The notes below the pieces were generated by a model. That model was not told the origin of the DNA. It did no database searches and saw only the letters and a program-made list of their open reading frames with translations. A DNA stretch of 41,223 bases from CAYPUG01 sp964413905. Lineage in GTDB: Bacteria > Chloroflexota > Anaerolineae > JAADDB01. Positions 1-8,403 of this stretch are shown one piece after another (position 1 is the first letter of the stretch; every line of letters starts with the position of its first letter). Both the position numbers and the translations under genes were made by a program. Location: positions 1 through 41,223 of the forward strand of contig CAYPUG010000008.1 in assembly GCA_964413905.1 (NCBI GenBank), read 5' to 3'.

Positions 1-705
1 GGAATCGTGCGTTTGCGCGCTCGAGGGCTCTACGCTATGCAAATCGAAGATCCCCGCCTCTTCGTGGAAAACATCGTCGGTCAACAAGGGCTGTACGAAA
101 GCCGACGCATCGAGGAATACCTCCGTCGCACCATCACAAGCCGCTTGATGGACCTACTGGGGGAGACCCGAGTGGGGCTCTTTGACCTGCCCGCGCTGTA
201 CGATGAACTGAGCGCGGGAGTACGGGCACGCGTGGAGGAAGACTTCTCCCGCCGAGGCATCCGGTTAAAGGAAGTGCGCATTGTCGCCATTACCCCGGAC
301 GAGGAGACAGAAAAAGCCATCAGCGAACGCGCGGCCATGGGAGCCATCGGCGATATGAACAAGTACTTGCAATGGAAGGCCGCCCGAGCTATGGAAGCCG
401 CCGCTCAAGCCGGTGGGGAAACAGGCAGCGCCACGGGAACCGGTATCGGTATGGGAGCGGGGTTGGGCATGGGCATGGGCATGGCTCAGATGATCGCCGG
501 CGCACTCGGTGGCGCTACCCGGCAACAACCGAGCTCACAACCGGCATCCGATACTTTGAAGACGCCCAAGACGGTCGAGGAAATAGAAGCCCTGTTGGAT
601 AACTTGGACATGCAATTAGCGTCCGGTAAAATCAGTGAGGCCACGTATAACCGCCTCGTCGAGAAATGGCAAAAGCGCCTAGAGGAATTGAAGCAAGGGG
701 GCTAA
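1..705 (+). CDS. SPFH/Band-7 domain protein, C-terminal part
   Basis: The frame is open from base 1, so the gene begins upstream and only about 235 C-terminal residues are present. The first ~115 residues match the second half of an SPFH (Band 7) domain of the YdjI/virion-core-like type: a LRARGLYAMQI strand, a helical LGE...FDLPALYDELS segment, then a strand ending near VAITPDEE. A glycine/methionine-rich linker with a repeated GM motif follows. The last ~35 residues (VEEIEALLDNLD...KISEATYNRL) form a short SHOCT-like helical module that often ends such proteins. SPFH proteins assemble into oligomeric membrane-associated scaffolds; the client here is unknown. It lies just ahead of a large membrane protein gene on the same strand (45-bp gap). 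Confidence 0.75.
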   Translation, partial: GIVRLRARGLYAMQIEDPRLFVENIVGQQGLYESRRIEEYLRRTITSRLMDLLGETRVGLFDLPALYDELSAGVRARVEEDFSRRGIRLKEVRIVAITPDEETEKAISERAAMGAIGDMNKYLQWKAARAMEAAAQAGGETGSATGTGIGMGAGLGMGMGMAQMIAGALGGATRQQPSSQPASDTLKTPKTVEEIEALLDNLDMQLASGKISEATYNRLVEKWQKRLEELKQGG

Positions 706-750
706 ACGGCTTAGAATTCCCCTAAATATAATTGAGGAGACCGTGAACCC

Positions 751-3039
751 GTGACAAGGGTACACCTTTGGAAGATGTGGACAGACGGTTCCCACGCGCG
801 TGGGAACCGTCTGTGGTGTCAAGGGCTCATTTGGCTCGGACTCACACTCACGTTATTGCCGGCTACCTGGTATCTGTGGTACCACGGACTTCAGACAACG
901 CACGACGGTTTTTATCATAAAAGCCGATTCTTTGAATTGGATTGGTTGCTCCGGACCGGTGTGATCTATCCCCGATGGTTTCCTCACCTCAGTTTCTTCT
1001 ACGGATCGCCGGTCCTTCACTTTTACGCACCGTTCATCTACTACGTCGCCGAAGGGTTCCACCTCCTGGGCATAGGATACCTGGCCTCCTACGAATGGAT
1101 GATCGGACTCGGCATCGTTGCCGCGGGGTGGACCATGTTCACGTTCGCCCGGCGATGGGGGACGTTCGCGGGATGGTTGGCCGCAGTAATGTACGTGTAT
1201 TGGCCGTATCACATGGTCTTGGCATACGTGCGCGGCGCGCAGGCAGAACTGTGGGGCATGGTTTGGTATCCGCTCATTCTGGCCCGTGTAACCACTCTCC
1301 TCGAATCCCCTGCCTTACACCGTAAGGGGGACTTACTGCTGGCACTGTCGTACGCCGCGCTGATCCTCACCCATCACTTGTCCGCGTTCGAGTTCACGCC
1401 TGTGGTTCTCGCTTACACCCTTTGGTGGGCATGGCGAACGCGCGCGTGGCGTCCCCTGGGTTACGTTGCCCTCTCCTTGGGATTGGGACTCCTATTGGCC
1501 GCGTTTTACTGGCTGCCCGTCCTCGCCGACATTCACATGGTATGGGCCGGCCGCCCCAGCCACGTGGAGCGCGCCGAACTCCTCCAAAGTTTAGTCCCTT
1601 GGACCGACCTCCTCTCCCCTTTCTGGATACACCAATACATTCCCTTCCAAGGCGTAAAGGCCGCGTCGCCCATGCCTCGGGTGGACTCCTTGATCTGGGT
1701 GCTGGCCGTGATGATGTTCCTGGGAAGCATCCGATACCGAACACGGGAAGAACGCCTGGCTTTTTCCTTCTTCCTGGGCACGGCCCTGGTCGCCATTTTT
1801 ATGTTTACCATCTCCAGCCGCCCGATCTGGGCCACCGTACCTCTGTTGCACTACCTTCAATTTCCTTGGCGGTTGCACACAGTTATCGGAATGAGTGCCG
1901 CAATAACCGTCGCCCTTGGGGTGAGAACGGCACCTTGGAACGTTCGTCCATGGGCGGTCTGGGGCATTGGGGGGATTGTTCTCATTGCTATGGCCATTGC
2001 CGCGTTGGGAGGAATCCGCTATGACATCGCCAAAAATCCTAAGAACTGGCAGCCCCTTAAAGAAGAGGATGTAAACCTGGAACTCCTCATCCAATACGAC
2101 CTGTTGCGGGGTATGTACATGCGCACGTGGAAGGCAACCTGGCTCTTTGAGTACATGCCGGTGTGGTCCGCGGAAAGCCGATACGACTTCTTTGTCCCAC
2201 CCGATACCCCACCGCTTTCCCGACCATCCAAAGTAATTCACGTGACTCCCCTTCGTCAAGCCCCCCTTGACCGAACATTCCGTGTACAAGCGGACGAGAA
2301 GTGGACGTTTTCTTTGCACCAGTTTTACTTCCCGGCCTGGCGTGCATATGTGGACGGCCATCCCGTTCCCACTTATCCACGTGGACATTTGGGCTTGCTC
2401 TCGTTTGACGTGCCTCCTGGAGAGCACACGTTACGCGTTCGATATGAACACACAACCGCACAACGCTGGGCCGAGGTGACGAGCCTTATAGGAGCACTCA
2501 TTTGGTTAATATGGGCTATAAAGCGACGCTCTAGGCTCTTATGGGTCCCTGTGTTCGTGGGGATTTACTTCATCGTGGCAACAATGCCCGCATGGAGATT
2601 TCACCAGGACGCCATCCGTCCTCAGCCGCAAAGCGTCCAACTGGGTGATGAGATTCGCTTGGTGGGAAGTTTTGTGCCCCGCAAACAGATTCGTGCCGGC
2701 GAACGTGTCTGGTTCGTGCTTTATTGGCTGGCTCAGGCCCCACCCCAAGATCGTTATAAAGTCATCGTCCACCTGGCCGATGAACAGGGGAATACCGTGG
2801 CTAACGGAGACACAGAACCCGGTTTCTACTTCACGCCCACCACCCGTTGGGAACAAGGCGAAATCATGGAAGACTGGTATTATGTGGATGTGCCTCCGGA
2901 TCTCCCACCCGGCACATATCTCATACTTACCGGGATGTACCATATGGACACAGTTCAGAACCTGCCTATGCAAGGAGGCACCCAAATAGGTGGACGTATT
3001 CTTGTGGGCAAGGTTCACATTCGCAACGGAGGGGGATAA
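751..3039 (+). CDS. Large polytopic membrane protein, PTPS-related / GT-C glycosyltransferase-like
   Basis: GTG start at 751, 11 nt after GAGGAG; the upstream GTG at 743 runs straight into a stop. The 762-residue protein has a short basic N-terminus and a first membrane helix at about residues 25-45. The first periplasmic loop carries HDGFYHKSRFFELDWLL and then GVIYPRW, typical of the '6-pyruvoyl-tetrahydropterin synthase-related' membrane family; that name is historical and the fold resembles GT-C glycosyltransferases. About ten helices reach residue ~430. A soluble segment follows, then two helices near 575-615 and a beta-rich exported C-terminal domain (~625-762). A role in lipid-linked sugar transfer to the cell surface is inferred. 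The gene overlaps the next start by one base. Codons 11-22 lie in a perfect palindrome, listed separately. Confidence 0.75.
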   Translation: MTRVHLWKMWTDGSHARGNRLWCQGLIWLGLTLTLLPATWYLWYHGLQTTHDGFYHKSRFFELDWLLRTGVIYPRWFPHLSFFYGSPVLHFYAPFIYYVAEGFHLLGIGYLASYEWMIGLGIVAAGWTMFTFARRWGTFAGWLAAVMYVYWPYHMVLAYVRGAQAELWGMVWYPLILARVTTLLESPALHRKGDLLLALSYAALILTHHLSAFEFTPVVLAYTLWWAWRTRAWRPLGYVALSLGLGLLLAAFYWLPVLADIHMVWAGRPSHVERAELLQSLVPWTDLLSPFWIHQYIPFQGVKAASPMPRVDSLIWVLAVMMFLGSIRYRTREERLAFSFFLGTALVAIFMFTISSRPIWATVPLLHYLQFPWRLHTVIGMSAAITVALGVRTAPWNVRPWAVWGIGGIVLIAMAIAALGGIRYDIAKNPKNWQPLKEEDVNLELLIQYDLLRGMYMRTWKATWLFEYMPVWSAESRYDFFVPPDTPPLSRPSKVIHVTPLRQAPLDRTFRVQADEKWTFSLHQFYFPAWRAYVDGHPVPTYPRGHLGLLSFDVPPGEHTLRVRYEHTTAQRWAEVTSLIGALIWLIWAIKRRSRLLWVPVFVGIYFIVATMPAWRFHQDAIRPQPQSVQLGDEIRLVGSFVPRKQIRAGERVWFVLYWLAQAPPQDRYKVIVHLADEQGNTVANGDTEPGFYFTPTTRWEQGEIMEDWYYVDVPPDLPPGTYLILTGMYHMDTVQNLPMQGGTQIGGRILVGKVHIRNGGG
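781..814. repeat. 34-bp perfect palindrome inside the GT-C-like gene
   Basis: The 17-nt arm ACAGACGGTTCCCACGC is followed directly by its exact reverse complement, with no spacer. In mRNA it would form a hairpin of about 15 bp lying 30-63 nt after the GTG start. No T-run follows, so it is not a standard terminator. It could act as a translational or transcriptional control element, be a protein-binding site, or be a remnant of a dispersed palindromic repeat. I noticed no second copy in the window. Confidence 0.8.
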
Positions 3040-3800
3040 TGCACCTGCCGTCCCTTATCATGTACGTGGCCGTCGTGCTCGCCGGCCTGCTGGCGGGGTT
3101 CATTAACACACTGGCCGGCAGTGGGTCGCTTATCTCATTGCCCATGCTCATCTTTGCGGGATTGCCCGCCAACATCGCGAACGGGACGAACCGCATTGCC
3201 ATTCTCCTGCAGAACATCGTGGCCGTGCGCGGGTACCACGGCCAAGCCCTCCTGGACTGGAAGCGAGCGTTATGGTTAGCTACGCCCACGACCATCGGCG
3301 CGATTATCGGCGCCCGCATTGCAGTGGACCTGCCGGAAGCTGCAATGCGCCGCGCGATCGGAGCGATTATGGTCATGATGCTCTTCGTCCTCCTGGTGAA
3401 CCCCAAACGATGGATTGTGGGCAGAGAAGGACAACCCCACTCTCGTCCGGGCTTCAAAGAAATGGTTGTGTTCGTGTTTATCGGCGTGTACGGTGGATTT
3501 ATCCAGGCTGGGGTAGGCATCTTCACCCTGGCCGGATTAGTGCTGGGGGCAGGATATGATATTGTACGGGCCAACGCTATCAAAGTGTTGCTCATCCTCA
3601 TTTTTACCGTTCCCGCGTTGGCCGTTTTCGCCATACACCATCAGGTCAACGTGGGATGGGGCCTGTTACTGGCAGTGGGAAATATGACAGGGGCTTGGCT
3701 GGGCACGCGCTTTGCGGCTCGGCCCGGCGCGGCTGTGTGGGTACACCGCCTCTTGGTGGTCGTGGTGATTTACTCTGCCCTGCGACTTTTGTTTGTTTAG
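3039..3800 (+). CDS. TauE/SafE family membrane permease
   Basis: The ATG at 3039 overlaps the TAA of the preceding gene (TAATG) and is preceded by GGAGGGGG. The product is 253 residues, the usual length for TauE/SafE (DUF81) permeases, which export or import small anions such as sulfite or sulfoacetate. Visible hallmarks are the N-terminal repeat with GLLAGFINTLAGSGSLISLP, followed by NGTNRIAILLQN, and the second inverted repeat with GVYGGFIQAGVGIF and RANAIKVLL. About eight membrane helices are expected. The substrate cannot be read from sequence. Overlap with the upstream gene implies translational coupling. Confidence 0.9.
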   Translation: MHLPSLIMYVAVVLAGLLAGFINTLAGSGSLISLPMLIFAGLPANIANGTNRIAILLQNIVAVRGYHGQALLDWKRALWLATPTTIGAIIGARIAVDLPEAAMRRAIGAIMVMMLFVLLVNPKRWIVGREGQPHSRPGFKEMVVFVFIGVYGGFIQAGVGIFTLAGLVLGAGYDIVRANAIKVLLILIFTVPALAVFAIHHQVNVGWGLLLAVGNMTGAWLGTRFAARPGAAVWVHRLLVVVVIYSALRLLFV

Positions 3801-3903
3801 CGGAAGGAACGGATTGCCTGAGAACATCCCTTGGATATGGCTCGACTTAAAAAGAAGCCGGAAATTGTGAGATATCTTTCCACGCCGTTCAAAGGAGGAA
3901 GCC

Positions 3904-4677
3904 ATGAAAGAGCTATTTTATTGGTTGGAGAATCAGGGCCAACGCATCGCGTCCATGATGCACATCCCCGAGGGAGACGGCCCTCATCCGGCGGTTCTGA
4001 TGATGCACGGGTTCACCGGCCACCGCATAGAGAGCCATTTTCTCTTTGTGAAGACGGCCAGAGCTTTAATGCAGGCCGGGTTTTTGGTTTTGCGTTTTGA
4101 TTTCCGGGGGAGTGGGGAAAGCGAGGGCCGTTTTCAGGATGTGACCATTCCGGGGGAGGTCAGTGACGGCCTGGCCGTTCTAGAGTGGCTGAGTCGGCAC
4201 GAGGCCGTGGATTCCAATCGTATTGCGCTGCTGGGCTTGAGCATGGGCGGATGTGTGGCCTCGTTGATAGCCGGACAGGATCAACGCGTCAAGGCATTGG
4301 TGTTGTGGTCGGCCGTAGCCGATCCCTTAGGATTGTTCGCTATGATGGAGAAAAACACGCCGCTCCCCCCACCGCTGGGACCACAACCCAATGGCACGGT
4401 AGACCTGGGAGGATACCTCCTCGGGCCGGAATTCATACGTACCCTGGCCGAAGCAAAACCCCTTGACACGTTGCAGCATTACACAGGCCCCGCGTTAATC
4501 ATTCATGGAACCGAAGATCCCACCGTACCACGGGACCATGCGGAGATGTACAAAAACGCGCTTGGAGAACGCGCCAAACTGGTATGGATCGAAGGGGCGG
4601 ATCACACCTTTAATGCGCACCAATGGGACACCCAAGTCATCACAACCACCGTGGAGTGGCTCCGATCTCACCTCTAG
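3904..4677 (+). CDS. Alpha/beta hydrolase (serine esterase-like)
   Basis: The start at 3904 follows a strong AAAGGAGGA site. The 257-residue protein is a single alpha/beta-hydrolase domain. The nucleophile elbow is GLSMGG (Ser113), the acid is probably Asp205 in GTEDPTVP, and the histidine is His234 in GADHTF. The oxyanion-hole region is MHGFTGHR, and FDFRGSGESEG matches the serine aminopeptidase S33 / cinnamoyl-esterase-like group. There is no signal peptide, so it should be cytoplasmic. Its substrate is probably a small ester, but this is inference only. It lies 103 bp after the permease and 40 bp before the next gene. Confidence 0.88.
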   Translation: MKELFYWLENQGQRIASMMHIPEGDGPHPAVLMMHGFTGHRIESHFLFVKTARALMQAGFLVLRFDFRGSGESEGRFQDVTIPGEVSDGLAVLEWLSRHEAVDSNRIALLGLSMGGCVASLIAGQDQRVKALVLWSAVADPLGLFAMMEKNTPLPPPLGPQPNGTVDLGGYLLGPEFIRTLAEAKPLDTLQHYTGPALIIHGTEDPTVPRDHAEMYKNALGERAKLVWIEGADHTFNAHQWDTQVITTTVEWLRSHL

Positions 4678-4717
4678 GCCCAAGGAAAGAAACTTCTCGC
4701 GAGCGGGGAGGGACACA

Positions 4718-5542
4718 ATGAAAATCGTTACCTACAACATACAGTACTGGACCGGCATGGACGGAATCCAAGATCCACACCGCACCATCCAGACCATTTT
4801 GGAAATGGATCCGGACATCCTCGCCTTACAAGAAGTGGCCCATCCTCTTCCATTCCAAGACCGTTCCGCCTTGGACGTGCTGGCCCAATCCCTCAATGCG
4901 GAATACGTGTTCGCGGAAATCTGGCCCGCGGGGACCTTCGACAAAGTCCCGCAACCGATGGGACTGGCACTCCTTTCCCGATATCCTATCGTCGCTTACG
5001 CGAACCACCGTCTCACCCACGAAGGGCCCGGGGACACACGACGTTTGTTGGAAGTTCGAATCCTTTTACCCGATGAGCGCCCGTGGACCGTGTACGCCAC
5101 CCACCTAGAATGGCGCTGGGAGGATGTACGAGTTCAACAGGTCCGGTCCTTGTTACAATGGACAACGCGAGATCGGGGAAAGCCGCACCTTCTCTTAGGC
5201 GACTTCAACACTGTGCACCCCGATGACGTCAAGGATTTTGAAACCCAGGGCGGAAATTGGGCAGAGTTCGCCGCGGCCCAACCCCATCCGGACTTCATCC
5301 AAGCCACACCGCATCCCCAGGCCCTGGCTCACGTGGTCAAAGCGGGCTATGTAGACGCGTTCCGCACGGTAGGAGAGGGGGACGGGCGCACCTACACCAC
5401 CGAACGTCCCACGTTACGCCTGGACTACTGCTTTGTCGATCCCGCCTTACACACAGCGCTTCATCGCGCGCGACGATGGGACACAGAACGAGGCCGTATT
5501 GCGTCCGACCATTTTCCGCTCTACGTTGAAATGGAAGCCTAA
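4718..5542 (+). CDS. Endonuclease/exonuclease/phosphatase (EEP) family hydrolase
   Basis: ATG at 4718 follows GGGGAGGG; the open frame extends upstream, but homology begins at MKIVTYNIQYW. The 274-residue protein has the EEP (DNase I-like) motifs in order: TYNIQYW (metal/Asn), DILALQEV (catalytic Glu), THLEWRWEDVRVQQ (His), LLGDFNT (Asp and Asn) and a C-terminal SDHFPLYVE (Asp-His pair). These residues define a metal-dependent phosphodiesterase. Members cut nucleic acids, phosphoinositides or sphingomyelin, so the substrate is open. No signal peptide is seen. It converges on the fabH-like gene with only 5 bp between stops, and no terminator hairpin is visible there. Confidence 0.88.
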   Translation: MKIVTYNIQYWTGMDGIQDPHRTIQTILEMDPDILALQEVAHPLPFQDRSALDVLAQSLNAEYVFAEIWPAGTFDKVPQPMGLALLSRYPIVAYANHRLTHEGPGDTRRLLEVRILLPDERPWTVYATHLEWRWEDVRVQQVRSLLQWTTRDRGKPHLLLGDFNTVHPDDVKDFETQGGNWAEFAAAQPHPDFIQATPHPQALAHVVKAGYVDAFRTVGEGDGRTYTTERPTLRLDYCFVDPALHTALHRARRWDTERGRIASDHFPLYVEMEA

Positions 5543-5547
5543 TCTGC

Positions 5548-6717
5548 TCAATCCTTCCGCAGTCGGCGGAGGCGCTCTAATTCCTCCTCCGAACGTTCGC
5601 GGGTGCCGAACCACAAGGCGAACAGACGTCTCAACAAGCGTCGGTACACGGACCGAGTTCGATACATGCGATACCACGCGGTCCAGAACCACCGACGCCA
5701 CCGCGACACTTCGTGCGTCTCAAGGGCGCCCCATTGAATAAGCGCGGCCGCCCAGGTCAGACCGCCACCAAACCCCACGAGCACAACATAATCGCCGGGT
5801 CGAATGCGCCCCTGTGCCACCGCTTCCACCAAGGCGATGGGAATGGAAGCCGTCGAAGTATTCCCATAACGGTCCAAGTTGACGAACACTTTCTCCTTGG
5901 GGTATTTCAATTGTTTGATGACCGAGGATTCGATAATACGGCTGTTTGCCTGGTGTGGAATAATCAACGCAATGTCATCCAGGGTCAACCCTGCTTTTTC
6001 GACCACCCGCCGTGTGGATTCAGCCATCACACGGGTGGCAAAACGGAAAACGGCCCGACCATCCATTTTGATGTAATGCTGGCCGTTGCGGACCGTTTCC
6101 TCAGAGGCCGGGAGACGACTCCCGCCCGCGGGAAGGGATAACAGGGATGCGCCGGAACCATCGGCCCCCAAGTCCGACGCGATGAACCCCCCCGGCTGCT
6201 CAGAGGCTTGCATGATGATCGCGCCGGCCCCATCCCCAAAGAGCACACACGTGTTCCGGTCCGACCAATCTGTGAGGCGCGAGAGGACCTCCGCCCCAAT
6301 AACCATAACCGTATCGGCCTGTCCACTGACAATAAGCCCGTGGGCCATGGCCATCCCGTACACGAAACCGGAGCACGCCGCGCTCAAGTCGAAAGCGCCT
6401 GCGTTCACCGCGCCTAACGCATCTTGGACAATACACGCCGTCGCCGGGAAGAGATGATCGGGCGACGAGGTCGCGACGATGATCATGTCCAACGCGGTAG
6501 GGGACAACCCGGCCTTCTCTAACGCGGCACGGGCGGCTCGTGTCGCCAAGGTGGAGGTGCTTTCCGAAGGATCGGATACAATGCGCCGTTCCCGAATGCC
6601 GGTCCGGGCCCGAATCCACTCGTCGCTGGTATCTACGATCTTCGCTAAGTCATCGTTAGTAAGGACCTTATCCGGCACATACATGCCCCACCCTACAATG
6701 TGAGAATACCGCGCCAT
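5548..6717 (-). CDS. fabH: Beta-ketoacyl-ACP synthase III (FabH-like) with C-terminal extension
   Basis: The start at 6717 follows AAGGAGAT. The first ~330 residues are a complete thiolase-fold KAS III. The catalytic triad is Cys115 (SAACSGF), His255 (PHQANSR) and Asn286 (YGNTSTASIP), with GDGAGA in the glycine-rich loop. KAS III condenses acetyl- or branched acyl-CoA with malonyl-ACP to start fatty acid synthesis. Unusually, ~58 extra residues follow the usual end; they are rich in Arg, Trp and Tyr and may bind membrane or a partner. A second, clearly paralogous gene lies at 15130-16341. A related role in starting another lipid or polyketide is possible. Confidence 0.9.
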   Translation of the reverse strand: MARYSHIVGWGMYVPDKVLTNDDLAKIVDTSDEWIRARTGIRERRIVSDPSESTSTLATRAARAALEKAGLSPTALDMIIVATSSPDHLFPATACIVQDALGAVNAGAFDLSAACSGFVYGMAMAHGLIVSGQADTVMVIGAEVLSRLTDWSDRNTCVLFGDGAGAIIMQASEQPGGFIASDLGADGSGASLLSLPAGGSRLPASEETVRNGQHYIKMDGRAVFRFATRVMAESTRRVVEKAGLTLDDIALIIPHQANSRIIESSVIKQLKYPKEKVFVNLDRYGNTSTASIPIALVEAVAQGRIRPGDYVVLVGFGGGLTWAAALIQWGALETHEVSRWRRWFWTAWYRMYRTRSVYRRLLRRLFALWFGTRERSEEELERLRRLRKD

Positions 6718-6778
6718 CTACATATCTCCTTCGTGTGAAACGGGGTCAAAGCATTTGAAATGGAACTACCACCTCTTG

Positions 6779-8161
6779 CTACTTTACCTTTACGTCAAAA
6801 TCCAAAGGCACGTACTCAATCCACAAACGCCCCGGTTTAAAGGGGAAGGGGTGACCGTTCATGTCCAGATATTCGGTCATCTGGAACCGATCCCCATGAC
6901 GCCAAATGGCCCGATACATATGACCATCCCGGAAGATCCACGCTTCGCCTTCCCCGTCCAGATAGATGCGAATGCCGTGGGAACCCGCGCTGTCCTCGAT
7001 CATGTCTGTGTTCTCATGTTTGGCAAAGTGGATCACGACATTGCTCACGGCAATAATCTTGTCATCGGCTCGGTCCACATGAGGTTGTCCCTGGACATAA
7101 CGTTCATACATGCCGGTGGTGGGGTTGTAACGCCATGTCACCGCACAGCAAGCCGGATAAGGGATGTACACCTCCGTACCCGGCTGTCCACCTGCGGGTG
7201 GCGTATCCGAGAAATAGAAACCGCGCGGTTTCACATCCTTCTCCCACCCATGGGTCCGTAAATAATCGCGCACTTTGCGCAAGTTGACAGACTTGCTCCC
7301 GCGCCAATCGTATTCCTTGTGCGTGGTGAAAATGCTGGGATGATAAAACTCATCCAGGTCTATAAAATCTTCCCCGGCCTTGCGACACTGTGCCAGACGA
7401 TAGCGAATGCCGTCACTGGCACCTGAATGGACCAATGCCGCGTGATATTCCCGTGCCAGGGCTATACTCACCAACCGCGCGCTACGAATCGGCCACACCT
7501 TTTCCGGATCCTTGCTCAAGTACACCCCCGTGATACGAGTCATAAAAGAGTGAATTACCTGGGGTTCACGCGGATCCACCATGCTGTCGATTAATTCCTC
7601 ATAAAGCACATCCGCCGCATTCATTCCCACCTGGGGACGAATGCCGGTATCGTTACCAATGCGGACCAGGATGGGCCGTCGGTGCAAAACGGCCGGGTCC
7701 GGCACGGGAAGTCCGGTCAACGGGTTTATATTCTCGGCTCGCGGCGGCAAAGGCACAGGCGTCGCGTGAAGGGGCAGTGAGGGAGGTGGCGGTGCAGATG
7801 TAGGTGGAATGGCCCCTTCCGAGCTCGGGGTTGACTTCGACGTGGGCGTCTGGTCTACGTTGGAGGTAGGCGCCGGTGTCGCGGTAACCGTCGGAGTAGA
7901 CGTAGCTGTAGGTCGCACAGGTGTCGGCTTGACCACCACCGGACGGGTTGTAGGCGTGGTTGTAGCCGTGGGCGTGGGTGTCGCGGTGGCCACGATGATC
8001 TTCGGCGTGGGTACAGGCGGCGTAAAATTCGCCGGTGTAGGCGTCTTCGTGGGAGTGGGCGTTGGTTCCGGTGAAGAGCCACACCCCACACTTCCCCATG
8101 CCAGTAATAAGAGTACAGCAAACAACCATAATCCCCGGAAAATCTTCCTAGGCATTCTCAT
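6779..8161 (-). CDS. DUF3048 (YerB-like) lipoprotein
   Basis: I chose the ATG at 8161 because GAGG lies 7 nt before it; a GTG at 8167 would leave almost no spacing. The protein starts with a basic N-terminus, a hydrophobic helix and the lipobox GSVGC (Cys27), so it should be an exported lipoprotein. A Pro/Thr-rich linker of about 110 residues follows, likely a wall or surface spacer. The DUF3048 domain occupies the last ~310 residues: NPLTGLPV, RIGNDTGIRPQVGMNAADVLYEE, WPIRSARLV and LVHSGAS are typical of B. subtilis YerB relatives. Function is not established; the location suggests an envelope role. Confidence 0.85.
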   Translation of the reverse strand: MRMPRKIFRGLWLFAVLLLLAWGSVGCGSSPEPTPTPTKTPTPANFTPPVPTPKIIVATATPTPTATTTPTTRPVVVKPTPVRPTATSTPTVTATPAPTSNVDQTPTSKSTPSSEGAIPPTSAPPPPSLPLHATPVPLPPRAENINPLTGLPVPDPAVLHRRPILVRIGNDTGIRPQVGMNAADVLYEELIDSMVDPREPQVIHSFMTRITGVYLSKDPEKVWPIRSARLVSIALAREYHAALVHSGASDGIRYRLAQCRKAGEDFIDLDEFYHPSIFTTHKEYDWRGSKSVNLRKVRDYLRTHGWEKDVKPRGFYFSDTPPAGGQPGTEVYIPYPACCAVTWRYNPTTGMYERYVQGQPHVDRADDKIIAVSNVVIHFAKHENTDMIEDSAGSHGIRIYLDGEGEAWIFRDGHMYRAIWRHGDRFQMTEYLDMNGHPFPFKPGRLWIEYVPLDFDVKVK

Positions 8162-8239
8162 CTTCACCCCTCAAAGATCAAGAGAAATTTGGTCAATCCA
8201 AACCCTGTGTCCTAATGGATCTCCAAGAACTCATGTATA

Positions 8240-8268
8240 GCACTTTCCAGATCTTTTCTGGAAAGTGC
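8240..8268 (-). promoter_or_regulatory. Hairpin in the leader of the DUF3048 lipoprotein gene
   Basis: GCACTTTCCAGA pairs perfectly with TCTGGAAAGTGC across a 5-nt loop. It lies in the 242-bp divergent gap between the lipoprotein gene (-) and the glycosyltransferase gene (+). A TATAAT on the minus strand (8287-8292) lies just upstream, so the hairpin could be in the 5' leader of the lipoprotein mRNA, or be a DNA operator. No T-tract follows on either strand. The -35 for that TATAAT is not recognisable. Confidence 0.4.
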
Positions 8269-8334
8269 CTTCACGAAAACGACTTTATTATAGCGCGAGC
8301 CTCCCCACAGGGGCGAACTTTAGCCGCTCATCAG

Positions 8335-8364
8335 TTGGGGGAAAGCCCCCTTTCCCCGTACAAT
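8335..8364 (+). promoter_or_regulatory. Possible promoter of the GT39 gene
   Basis: TTGGGG (8335-8340) and TACAAT (8359-8364) are separated by 18 bp, about 40 bp before the GTG start. The -35 is only a partial match. Confidence 0.35.
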
Positions 8365-8403
8365 ACACATCCGGAACCGTGAGAGCAAAGGGAGACACTA
8401 AAC

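Noticed and set aside
1591..2427. A 278-codon frame antisense to the GT-C-like gene
   Set aside because: It is opposite a clear membrane protein gene and its translation shows no domain or membrane pattern.
5054..5063. GTTCGAATCC, similar to a tRNA T-loop
   Set aside because: No acceptor, D or anticodon arms can be formed around it, and it lies inside the EEP hydrolase gene.
7745..8060. A repeat array in the DUF3048 lipoprotein gene
   Set aside because: The repetitiveness reflects the Pro/Thr-rich spacer codons and is irregular; there are no conserved repeat units with spacers as in CRISPR.
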